Shown: positions 1 through 4,904, counted from the first letter of the stretch. The stretch: DNA of 6,845 bases from Bacteroidales bacterium (GCA_024689285.1 JAILDR010000224.1:1-6845), one strand, 5' to 3'. Numbers and translations: made by a program. Notes: generated by a model from the letters alone, not told the origin.

Positions 1-658
1 AGAACAAAAGGTCGTTAGCAAGGTCGTCTAAAGTCTGGAAAGGCAAGCCCACCATCACGCCAGTACCCGTTTGATAGCCGATTTTCAAAAGGCTGTCGAT
101 GCAGGCGAGGCGTTTCTTGAAATCATGCTTCTCATCGCGCGTGTGAATTTTATAATACAGTTCCTCATTCGAAGCTTCGATGCGAAGCAGATAGCGGTGT
201 GCACCCGCCTCAAACCAACGGCGATAGGTCTCTTCGGTTTGTTCACCCAATGAAAGCGTAACACCTAAGCTTCCGTTGTCAATCTTCTTAATCTCCTGAA
301 CCAGATGGGTAATCTTATCCGTAAAGTCCTTATCGGAACGCTCGCCGCTTTGCAGAGCCACTGAGCCATAGCCCAGTTCATGTGCCAGTTTGGCACATTC
401 AATCACTTCCTCGTCGCTCAGCTGATAGCGTTGCACCTTCAGATTCTTGCAGCGTACTCCACAATATAGGCAATATTTCGTACAGATATTGCTGTACTCA
501 ATCAGTCCCCTTAGGTGGACATAATTATCCAAATGCTCCAATTTGGTCTGCAAAGCCTTGTCGAACAGCAGTTTTTTGTCGTCGCTTTGGGCAGCTAGCA
601 GAACCTTGATGTCCTCTTTTTCAAGGCAGGGTTTGTTTAGGATTTCGGAGATAGGCAT
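1..658 (-). CDS. hydE: HydE, [FeFe]-hydrogenase H-cluster radical SAM maturase (partial, 3' end beyond window)
   Basis: Translating the minus strand from the ATG at 658 gives 219 uninterrupted codons that run off the window. The first residues are MPISEILNKPCLEKEDIKVL. A radical-SAM CX3CX2C motif (C59, C63, C66) lies in the stretch YSNICTKYCLYCGVR, preceded by LRGLIE. Further HydE-like segments are ALQSGE (about 102-107), the SLGEQ strand, RYLLRIEASNEELYYKIH and GTGVMVGLPFQT near the break. HydE proteins are about 350 residues, so roughly 130 C-terminal residues are missing here. In the family, HydE binds SAM and a [4Fe-4S] cluster and works with HydF and HydG to build the diiron site of [FeFe]-hydrogenase in the cytoplasm. 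BioB and PylB are related radical-SAM enzymes, but the motif order and wording fit HydE better. No hydF, hydG or hydrogenase gene is visible in the window. Confidence 0.88.
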   Translation of the reverse strand, partial: MPISEILNKPCLEKEDIKVLLAAQSDDKKLLFDKALQTKLEHLDNYVHLRGLIEYSNICTKYCLYCGVRCKNLKVQRYQLSDEEVIECAKLAHELGYGSVALQSGERSDKDFTDKITHLVQEIKKIDNGSLGVTLSLGEQTEETYRRWFEAGAHRYLLRIEASNEELYYKIHTRDEKHDFKKRLACIDSLLKIGYQTGTGVMVGLPFQTLDDLANDLLF

Positions 659-674
659 AGTTTGAAATTTGGCA

Positions 675-682
675 CAAAGGTA
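675..682 (-). promoter_or_regulatory. Bacteroidetes -7 element for hydE
   Basis: Read on the minus strand, 682 to 675 is TACCTTTG, a full match to the TAnnTTTG element of the Bacteroidetes primary sigma factor. It lies about 17 bases upstream of the hydE ATG, so the transcript would have a very short leader with no Shine-Dalgarno. No convincing TTG -33 box is seen at the expected distance. Confidence 0.55.
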
Positions 683-701
683 ATGATTTCTGAAAAATGT
701 C

Positions 702-709
702 TATATTTG
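702..709 (+). promoter_or_regulatory. Bacteroidetes -7 element for the 73-aa gene
   Basis: TATATTTG matches TAnnTTTG, and the ATG at 732 follows after a short A-rich leader. The element is only 19 bp from the divergent hydE -7 element, so each promoter's -33 region falls on the other's core. The two promoters could hardly be occupied by polymerase at the same time. The -33 box is poor. Confidence 0.55.
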
Positions 710-731
710 CAGGCGGAAAAAAACATCCAAT

Positions 732-953
732 ATGGAAACGATTACATTAAAGTTCAGCACGGACAATCCATTCGCGGCATCACTGGCGGCACTTCTACGT
801 GAATCAAAAGGAGTAAGCGTAACGGAACGGCACATAGTAAAGTCCTCTCGTTCTCGTCGTGGAACGCTTGCAAAAGCTATCGAGGAAGAGAAGGAGGGCA
901 AAGTGACGACCTATGCTAATGTTGAGGAATTGTTTGAGGATTTGGGAATCTGA
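732..953 (+). CDS. Small antitoxin-like hypothetical protein (73 aa)
   Basis: This ATG-started reading frame follows a recognisable -7 element, which supports it as a real gene. The protein opens with a likely beta strand (METITLKF). Next come a short helix (NPFAASLAALLRES), a strand with basic residues (VTERHIVKSSRSRRG), an acidic helix (TLAKAIEEEKEGKVTTY) and an ending in NVEELFEDLGI. A charged helix followed by an N-x-x-E-L-F-x-x-L-G-I tail is common in small RelB/Phd-like antitoxins of Bacteroidetes, where the tail wraps a RelE/YafQ-type toxin. That is recollection of a pattern, not a search result. No toxin gene follows. Just after the end, an overlapping ATG is stopped two codons later. 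It may be an orphan antitoxin or an unrelated small protein. Confidence 0.7.
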   Translation: METITLKFSTDNPFAASLAALLRESKGVSVTERHIVKSSRSRRGTLAKAIEEEKEGKVTTYANVEELFEDLGI

Positions 954-1085
954 TGTACTGACTTGGATGGGATGTGGTTAAATATAAAAAATGAAAATCA
1001 AGCATATAAGTAAATAATAAAGAATTAAACGAAAGAACAAGATAAACAGAAACTTACATATTAGCAGATAGCACTTGTTGCTGTC
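954..1085. other. AT-rich spacer without a gene
   Basis: The stretch downstream of the antitoxin-like gene is A-rich and carries stop codons in all forward frames. I see no TAnnTTTG promoter and no terminator hairpin. A lost toxin gene is conceivable but cannot be shown. Together with the folded element that follows, it makes up the ~310 bp gap before the helix-turn-helix gene. Confidence 0.5.
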
Positions 1086-1218
1086 CTTGAATCCCAAAAG
1101 TTCCATCAAGTCCCCGTTTTGGCGGGGCAACCTATCAAGGATAAGTTGCAAATGCCGTATTTGTTACGGCGTGGAATACTTGTTAGATAGGTAGGGCGTG
1201 GAACCCCTGGGATTCAAG
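1086..1218. repeat. Long inverted repeat with nested hairpins upstream of the HTH gene
   Basis: The arms 1086-1105 and 1199-1218 pair at 17 of 20 positions. Each reads CTTGAATCCCA, then three differing bases, then GTTCCA (left arm directly, right arm as reverse complement). Inside lie a CCCCG/CGGGG hairpin (1112-1116 with 1123-1127), a second stem ACCTATC/GATAGGT (1130-1136 with 1186-1192), and within that a GCCGTA/TACGGC hairpin (1154-1159 with 1165-1170, 5-base loop). The nesting resembles a branched RNA or cruciform. It could be a leader RNA of the downstream gene, a small RNA, or a palindromic mobile-element remnant. Confidence 0.6.
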
Positions 1219-1242
1219 CAAGGAATTGATTCCACGCTTTTT
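1196..1242 (+). terminator. Terminator-like stem that competes with the upstream inverted repeat
   Basis: GCGTGGAA at 1196-1203 pairs with TTCCACGC at 1230-1237, followed directly by five T residues (1238-1242). The eight-pair stem has a long loop of 26 bases, which itself contains the small palindrome GGAATTGATTCC. Bases 1199-1203 also belong to the right arm of the larger inverted repeat, so the two folds exclude each other. A nine-base alternative partner, GCGTGGAAT, lies at 1169-1177. Only 21 bases separate the T run from the start of the next gene, as expected for an attenuator. The long loop makes it weaker than a classic terminator. Confidence 0.4.
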
Positions 1243-1263
1243 CTATACCCCAAACCCAAGGAC

Positions 1264-1506
1264 ATGACTGCGCACGAAGCACCACATATCGGACACCTTA
1301 TCAAAAAAGAACTCGCTCGGCAGGGGCGAAGTACGCGGTGGTTGTCGGAGCAGATAGGCTGCACTCGGCAGAACATGCATTACCTGCTCAATAGAAGTTT
1401 CATCTACACCGATTTGTTGTTGAAAATCAGCGATGCACTCGACCATGACTTCTTCAAATACTATTCTGACTACCGAAAAGCGAAAAAAGTGTCAAATGAT
1501 GTTTGA
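1264..1506 (+). CDS. Small XRE-like helix-turn-helix DNA-binding protein (80 aa)
   Basis: The protein fits a compact helix-turn-helix fold widespread in Bacteroidetes. The N-terminal helix is HIGHLIKKELARQGRS (8-23). The helix-turn-helix is TRWLSEQIGCTRQNMHYLL (24-42), with the probable recognition helix at 34-42. It closes with DLLLKISDALDHDFFKYYSDY (50-70) and a basic tail. The frame stays open upstream to a GTG at 1198, but that start lies inside the inverted repeat and the extra 22 residues do not look like this family, so I chose the ATG at 1264. Its probable role is a transcriptional regulator. The ligand and targets are unknown. The candidate operators (TGTCAAA boxes) overlap its last codons and lie upstream of the zinc-ribbon genes, so it may control those, itself, or both; this is inference. 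No promoter of its own is evident. Confidence 0.82.
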   Translation: MTAHEAPHIGHLIKKELARQGRSTRWLSEQIGCTRQNMHYLLNRSFIYTDLLLKISDALDHDFFKYYSDYRKAKKVSNDV

Positions 1507-1540
1507 CAAATTGTCAAAGAATTTGAAATGATTTGTCAAA
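1490..1540 (+). promoter_or_regulatory. Operator-like cluster: three TGTCAAA boxes at 22-bp spacing
   Basis: TGTCAAA occurs at 1490-1496, 1512-1518 and 1534-1540, each start exactly 22 bp after the last, about two helical turns. The middle copy is the right half of a perfect inverted repeat, TTTGACAA-A-TTGTCAAA (1502-1518). The cluster begins in the final codons of the helix-turn-helix gene and ends 21 bp before the -33 box of the zinc-ribbon promoter. Placement on one face of the DNA suggests cooperative binding of a protein, possibly the adjacent regulator. Confidence 0.5.
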
Positions 1541-1561
1541 AAAACCATTACGATATAATAT

Positions 1562-1591
1562 GTTGATTTTCAATTTGTATTGTTACTTTTG
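1562..1591 (+). promoter_or_regulatory. Bacteroidetes promoter for the zinc-ribbon gene pair
   Basis: TTG at 1562-1564, a 19-bp spacer and TACTTTTG at 1584-1591 fit the Bacteroidetes -33/-7 pattern. Transcription should begin near 1598. That favours the ATG at 1625 over the in-frame ATG at 1601, which would be almost leaderless. Confidence 0.6.
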
Positions 1592-1624
1592 CAAGTTGAA
1601 ATGTTTAATGGAAAATCAAATCCT

Positions 1625-1891
1625 ATGGTAAATTATTGCAATAATTGTGGAAAAGAATTGCCTCCAACCAGCACGTTTTGTCCGCAGTGCGGTGCATCAA
1701 TCGGATATGCTAATGGTGCTACTACTTTTTTAAAGATTCTGTCTTTACTATTCCCAATAGTTGGATGGATATTATACTTCATTTTTAAAGATGAGAATAT
1801 CAAAAAAGCTCGTGATTGCTCAAAATTCGCATGGATTGGCTTCGGAATCAATGTTGTTATTGGTTTTTTGGGCGGACTTGCTTCAGTATAA
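1625..1891 (+). CDS. Zinc-ribbon membrane protein A (88 aa)
   Basis: The N-terminus holds a compact zinc ribbon with CxxC pairs at C5/C8 and C19/C22 (YCNNCGKEL ... FCPQCGASI), which should bind one Zn2+. A linker leads to two hydrophobic segments, about 35-54 (FLKILSLLFPIVGWILYFIF) and 68-86. Between them is a charged loop, KDENIKKARDCSK. The loop, with a proline-glycine break in the first helix, is a layout I associate with small Bacteroidetes zinc-ribbon membrane proteins of unknown function. The ribbon probably faces the cytoplasm. The upstream ATG at 1601 would add eight residues before the ribbon, and the promoter position argues against it. A second protein with the same architecture follows after 24 bases, so the pair is probably co-transcribed and may act together. 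The function is unknown. Confidence 0.82.
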   Translation: MVNYCNNCGKELPPTSTFCPQCGASIGYANGATTFLKILSLLFPIVGWILYFIFKDENIKKARDCSKFAWIGFGINVVIGFLGGLASV

Positions 1892-1915
1892 TAACTAATT
1901 CAAAGACTTAAACTA

Positions 1916-2191
1916 ATGAAAAAGTGTAAACATTGTGGAACTGAAAATCCAGACAGTTCCATTTATTGTGTGAAATGCGGGAATAAGATGAATAGAGAAC
2001 AAGAAATAGACGACAACTTAAGAGGGTTAGCTGTTCTATTTCTCATCATTGGTATAATTGTATCTATTGGGCTCATAGTAGTGGCCGTTAGTTTTGAAGG
2101 ATGGTGGTCAAAACTTCTTCTAGCAGGTGTGGCCTTTATTTGGTATGGTATTATCACCGGAAATAGTTTGTTTACAGGAAACAAGTTATAA
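1916..2191 (+). CDS. Zinc-ribbon membrane protein B (91 aa)
   Basis: The protein starts MKKCKHCGTENPDSSIYCVKCGNK, a zinc ribbon with CxxC pairs at C4/C7 and C18/C21. A short acidic linker (EQEIDD) follows, then two membrane segments of about 38-58 (LAVLFLIIGIIVSIGLIVVAV) and 67-82 (LLLAGVAFIWYGIITG). They are joined by a short aromatic loop, SFEGWWSK. Its architecture repeats that of the preceding gene, but the membrane parts are not obviously similar, so the two look like distant paralogues or independent fusions of the same ribbon. No separate promoter is visible in the 24-base gap. A strong terminator downstream closes the unit. I do not recognise a specific function. Zinc ribbons of this kind often mediate protein contacts rather than catalysis. 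Confidence 0.83.
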   Translation: MKKCKHCGTENPDSSIYCVKCGNKMNREQEIDDNLRGLAVLFLIIGIIVSIGLIVVAVSFEGWWSKLLLAGVAFIWYGIITGNSLFTGNKL

Positions 2192-2192
2192 A

Positions 2193-2209
2193 CTGTCACA
2201 TCGTGACAG
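2193..2209. repeat. Perfect 7-bp inverted repeat just after the second zinc-ribbon gene
   Basis: CTGTCAC, a 3-base spacer ATC, then GTGACAG. No T run follows, so it is not itself a terminator. It could be a 3'-end-protecting hairpin for the transcript that ends at 2288, or a protein-binding site. Confidence 0.5.
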
Positions 2210-2257
2210 CCACAGCATTGTTTCGTCGCTGAGGCTGCCGTAGTACAACAGTCCTAC

Positions 2258-2288
2258 AATCCTCGGCCTTCGGGTCGGGGATTTTTTT
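2258..2288 (+). terminator. Rho-independent terminator of the zinc-ribbon unit
   Basis: An 11-pair stem (2258-2268 with 2273-2283, including two G-T wobbles) closes a stable TTCG tetraloop at 2269-2272 and runs into seven consecutive T residues (2282-2288). This is a textbook intrinsic terminator for plus-strand transcription. The reverse side has no comparable T run, so it is one-directional. Confidence 0.85.
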
Positions 2289-2313
2289 ATTTCATGGTCT
2301 TGTGTTCATTTCC

Positions 2314-2348
2314 GTACAGATTTACGATTGAATCGAAAATCTGTACCA
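2314..2348. repeat. Palindromic repeat, copy 1
   Basis: GTACAGATTT (2314-2323) and AAATCTGTAC (2337-2346) are perfect reverse complements. Nested between them is CGATT-G-AATCG (2325-2335). Only one A/A position breaks a 33-bp palindrome. The 35-base unit ending in CCA recurs at 2894-2928 with four substitutions in the same orientation. Confidence 0.75.
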
Positions 2349-2566
2349 CGTCAAACAAACTGCGACAAAGTCCCCAGAACCGCTACCTGTTTTCTCCAGA
2401 CTTTCTCCCTACTCTCTCCATGATTTTATCTGAAATACGAGAAAAAAACAGGCGCACACCTCTCATTGTCAACGACTTGGTAAACAATTGTTTATATACC
2501 AGTCGGCAGAATTAAAATTCAAGGTTCACAAGTTTACTCTTTGGATGGAAAATTGTTCGTTTCTAC

Positions 2567-2597
2567 TTGCCAAATCCAGATATTTTGCTTATCTTTG
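2567..2597 (+). promoter_or_regulatory. Orphan Bacteroidetes promoter overlapping an 18-bp palindrome
   Basis: TTG at 2567-2569, a 20-bp spacer and TATCTTTG at 2590-2597 form a good Bacteroidetes promoter. Its -7 element lies in a perfect 18-bp palindrome, TCTTTGCAATTGCAAAGA (2592-2609), which also covers the expected transcription start and would suit a repressor. The first downstream ATGs (2620 and 2669) hit stops after two and seven codons, so no protein is evident. It may drive a non-coding RNA or be left from a lost gene. Confidence 0.45.
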
Positions 2598-2742
2598 CAA
2601 TTGCAAAGACAAAGCCCGAATGAGATAGAAAAATCTTTGTAACTATCTGTTTCTCTGTGTTATACACCATGCAGATAGACTTGCCAACTTGATTTACTTC
2701 ATAACTCACTCATTCACAATCCATTAAATTACAGAAAACGAT

Positions 2743-2852
2743 AGCAACGCTATACCAACGCTATACTAAAACTATAGTAAGCCTATAACTGGCAGTAGGT
2801 AACTACGAGGTAACTACGAGACAACTCCGAGATAACTTTGAAGTAGCTCTGC
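2743..2852. repeat. Array of ten degenerate 11-bp tandem repeats
   Basis: Ten units in exact 11-bp register fill the interval. Units 1-4 end in CTAT (AGCAACGCTAT, ACCAACGCTAT, ACTAAAACTAT, AGTAAGCCTAT). A diverged fifth unit follows. Units 6-9 end in GA (GGTAACTACGA twice, GACAACTCCGA, GATAACTTTGA), and the tenth, AGTAGCTCTGC, is weak. A shared core YAA at unit positions 3-5 runs through most of them. A possible further unit lies at 2732-2742. The period equals one DNA helical turn. Confidence 0.7.
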
Positions 2853-2893
2853 GATTCCTCCTTGTGGACAGGAATAAGAATAGGGGGATATTA

Positions 2894-2928
2894 GTACTGA
2901 TTTATGATTGAATCGGAAATCCGTACCA
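2894..2928. repeat. Palindromic repeat, copy 2, upstream of etfB
   Basis: This copy matches the unit at 2314-2348 at 31 of 35 bases. Two of the differences weaken the palindrome: arms GTACTGATTT and AAATCCGTAC have one mismatch, and the inner stem is TGATT with AATCG. It ends 14 bp before the -33 box of the etfB promoter, so it could act as an upstream binding site as well as a dispersed repeat. Confidence 0.7.
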
Positions 2929-2942
2929 TAGCAAGGTTTTAT

Positions 2943-2971
2943 TTGTATGTCAAAGATTTTCCCTATCTTTG
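2943..2971 (+). promoter_or_regulatory. Bacteroidetes promoter of the etf-acyl-CoA dehydrogenase operon
   Basis: TTG at 2943-2945 (part of TTTG), an 18-bp spacer and TATCTTTG at 2964-2971 match the Bacteroidetes -33/-7 pattern well. Transcription should start near 2978, giving a ~25-base A-rich leader before the etfB ATG at 3003. This rules out the longer in-frame start at 2904 for this transcript. Confidence 0.75.
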
Positions 2972-3002
2972 CCGCCGATTTGAAAACGAGAAATATTATT
3001 TT

Positions 3003-3878
3003 ATGACCAAAGCATTGAAAATCGTGGTGCTTGCCAAGCAGGTGCCCGACACGAGAAATGTGGGCAAAGACGCTATGACGCCGGAAGGCACCGTGAATCG
3101 CGCCGCACTGCCCGCCATCTTCAACCCAGAAGACTTGAATGCCCTTGAGCAGGCCTTGCGCCTCAAGGAACAACACCCCGGCAGTACTGTTGGCGTTCTC
3201 ACTATGGGCCCGCCGCGTGCTGGCGAAATCATCCGCCAAGGGCTCTTCCGTGGAGCCGATACAGGCTGGTTGCTCACCGACAGACTCTTTGCCGGTGCCG
3301 ACACATTGGCCACCTCATACGCATTGGCCACCGCTATCAAGAAGATTGGTGAAGTTGACATCGTCATCGGAGGCCGTCAGGCCATTGATGGCGACACCGC
3401 CCAAGTGGGTCCGCAAGTGGCTCAGAAACTGGGGCTCAACCAAGTGACCTACGCCGAGGAGATCCTCAAGATTGAAAATAACATCGCCACCATCCGCCGC
3501 CATATCGACGGTGGTGTGGAGACAGTGGAAGTGCCGTTGCCCTGCGTGATTACCGTCAACGGAAGCGCGGCTCCCTGCCGTCCCTGCAACGCCAAACTGG
3601 TGATGAAATACAAATATGCCTCATGCCCGCTTGAACGTCAGCCCGAAGACCCTCGCGCTGACCTCTATGCCAGCCGCGACTACCTCAACCTCAACCAGTG
3701 GAGCGTGGCCGACGTGGATGGCGACCCCAACCAATGCGGACTCTCAGGCAGCCCCACCAAAGTGAAAACCGTGCAGAACATCGTCTTCCAGGCCAAAGAG
3801 AGCAAGACCCTCACCGCCTGTGATGCCGATGTGGAAAGCTTAATCAAAGAATTGTTAGAGGAGAAAATTATCGGATAA
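3003..3878 (+). CDS. etfB: Electron transfer flavoprotein subunit beta (291 aa)
   Basis: The protein opens KIVVLAKQVPDTRNV, the usual first strand of EtfB. Other family marks are the NPEDLNALEQALRLKE helix (41-55), VGVLTMGPPRAGEIIRQGLFRGAD (63-86), the DRLFAGADTLATSYALA segment and the nucleotide-binding GGRQAIDGDTAQVGP (123-137). EtfB forms a heterodimer with EtfA in the cytoplasm and holds an AMP, or in bifurcating types a second FAD. At 291 residues it is somewhat longer than the common ~260. Where many EtfBs carry the partner-recognition loop, it has PCRPCNAKLVMKYKYASCP with three cysteines (C192, C195, C208). The start was set at 3003 because the promoter lies inside the longer frame that opens at 2904. 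The stop is two bases before etfA. Bifurcating versus ordinary activity cannot be decided from motifs alone. Confidence 0.95.
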   Translation: MTKALKIVVLAKQVPDTRNVGKDAMTPEGTVNRAALPAIFNPEDLNALEQALRLKEQHPGSTVGVLTMGPPRAGEIIRQGLFRGADTGWLLTDRLFAGADTLATSYALATAIKKIGEVDIVIGGRQAIDGDTAQVGPQVAQKLGLNQVTYAEEILKIENNIATIRRHIDGGVETVEVPLPCVITVNGSAAPCRPCNAKLVMKYKYASCPLERQPEDPRADLYASRDYLNLNQWSVADVDGDPNQCGLSGSPTKVKTVQNIVFQAKESKTLTACDADVESLIKELLEEKIIG

Positions 3879-3880
3879 CC

Positions 3881-4903
3881 ATGAACAACGTATTTGTATA
3901 TATCGAGACCGAAGGCACACAGGTGGCCGAAGTCTCCCAGGAGTTGCTCACCAAAGGGCGTAAACTAGCCGACCAATTAGGCGTGGAACTGCACGCTGTC
4001 GTGGCTGGCACCGGCATCAAGGGTAAGGTGGAAGACCAAATAATGCCTTACGGCGTTGACAAGCTTTTCGCTTTCGACGGCGAAGGGCTGTTCCCCTACA
4101 CCTCTGCTCCGCACACCGATATCCTCGTCAACCTTTTCAAGGAGGAACAACCGCAAATCTGCCTGATGGGCGCCACTGTCATCGGTCGCGACCTCGGCCC
4201 TCGCGTCAGCTCTTCGCTGACCAGCGGTCTCACCGCCGACTGCACCCAACTCGAAATCGGTGACTTCGACGACGTCAAGACGAAGAAGCACTACGACAAC
4301 CTGCTCTATCAGATTCGTCCTGCTTTCGGTGGCAACATCGTGGCGACCATCGTCAATCCCGACCACCGTCCGCAGATGGCCACAGTCCGCTCGGGCGTGA
4401 TGCAGAAAGCCATCTACGAAGGCAAAGCCAAGAACGAAGTCGTCTATCCCGAGGTGAGCAAGTATGTCTCGCCAGAGGCTTACGTCGTGAAGGTTCTCGA
4501 CCACCATGTGGAGGCCGCAAAGCACAACCTGAAAGGCTCTCCCATTGTGGTAGCCGGCGGTTACGGCATGGGTTCGAAGGAAGGCTTCGATATGCTGTTT
4601 GAACTCGCCAAGGTGCTCCACGGCGAAGTCGGTGCCTCGCGTGCCGCCGTCGATGCGGGCTTCTGCGACACCGACCGCCAAATTGGCCAGACGGGTGTCA
4701 CCGTGCACCCGAAGGTGTATATCGCCTGCGGCATCAGCGGACAGATTCAGCATATTGCCGGTATGCAAGACTCCAAAATTATCATCTCAGTGAACAGCGA
4801 CCCCGATGCTCCTATTAATAAGATTGCGGACTACGTGATTGTTGGAACGGTTGAAGAGGTTGTTCCGAAACTGATTAAGTACTATAAGCAGAATTCCAAA
4901 TAA
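3881..4903 (+). CDS. etfA: Electron transfer flavoprotein subunit alpha (340 aa)
   Basis: The N-terminal domain carries VFVYIET and LMGATVIGRDLGPRVSSSLTSGLTADCT (95-121), followed by RPAFGGNIVATIV. The C-terminal FAD-binding domain is complete: GASRAAVDAGF (251-261), DRQIGQTG (265-272), VHPKVYIACGISGQIQHIAGM (275-295), and VNSDPDAPINKIADYVIVG (304-322). The usual GISGA is GISGQ here (Q288), a small departure next to the FAD. EtfA holds the FAD that passes electrons between EtfB and the acyl-CoA dehydrogenase. The length is typical. It starts two bases after etfB and ends one base before the small membrane protein, so all are surely co-transcribed and probably translationally coupled. Confidence 0.96.
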   Translation: MNNVFVYIETEGTQVAEVSQELLTKGRKLADQLGVELHAVVAGTGIKGKVEDQIMPYGVDKLFAFDGEGLFPYTSAPHTDILVNLFKEEQPQICLMGATVIGRDLGPRVSSSLTSGLTADCTQLEIGDFDDVKTKKHYDNLLYQIRPAFGGNIVATIVNPDHRPQMATVRSGVMQKAIYEGKAKNEVVYPEVSKYVSPEAYVVKVLDHHVEAAKHNLKGSPIVVAGGYGMGSKEGFDMLFELAKVLHGEVGASRAAVDAGFCDTDRQIGQTGVTVHPKVYIACGISGQIQHIAGMQDSKIIISVNSDPDAPINKIADYVIVGTVEEVVPKLIKYYKQNSK

Positions 4904-4904
4904 T

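Larger units (their letters stand above)
2289..2893. other. Gene-poor, repeat-rich intergenic region
   Basis: No reading frame here has a recognisable protein signature. What is present, in order: a ~35-bp palindromic repeat (first copy), a 14-bp palindrome TAAACAATTGTTTA at 2481-2494, an orphan promoter with an 18-bp palindrome, a small inverted repeat CTATCTG/CAGATAG (2643-2649 with 2672-2678), and an array of 11-bp repeats. A second copy of the 35-bp repeat follows at 2894. The stretch could be a decayed gene, a non-coding RNA locus, or a non-autonomous mobile element. Confidence 0.5.

Noticed and set aside
1084..1108. tRNA 3'-end or integration-site resemblance (TTGAATCCC ... TTCCA)
   Set aside because: No GTTCRANNC T-arm, no D-arm or anticodon arm could be paired, and no integrase gene is nearby.
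1190..1215. T-box-like sequence (AGGGCGTGGAACCCC)
   Set aside because: It only loosely resembles the T-box bulge consensus, the specifier stem I is not visible, and the downstream gene is not an amino-acid or tRNA-synthetase gene.
1198..1263. Longer HTH protein from a GTG at 1198
   Set aside because: The start is inside the inverted repeat and terminator-like stem, and the added residues are not HTH-like; the ATG at 1264 gives the usual ~80-aa size.
1580..1624. Earlier starts for zinc-ribbon protein A (TTG 1580, ATG 1601)
   Set aside because: 1580 lies upstream of the -7 element and 1601 only a few bases after the predicted transcription start; 1625 begins right at the zinc ribbon.
2294..2515. 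A 73-codon plus-strand frame after the terminator
   Set aside because: It runs through the palindromic repeat, has no promoter or recognisable fold, and its composition looks like random translation.
2743..2852. CRISPR array
   Set aside because: The units are 11 bp, head-to-tail without spacers, and no cas genes are present.
2904..3002. N-terminal extension of EtfB from an in-frame ATG at 2904
   Set aside because: The promoter at 2943-2971 and the expected transcription start lie inside it, and the 33 added residues do not resemble the start of EtfB.
3977..4768. Long minus-strand frame of 263 codons opposite etfA
   Set aside because: It is the antisense shadow of a GC-rich, strongly conserved etfA; no promoter or domain supports it. 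Similar long antisense frames oppose the dehydrogenase gene.
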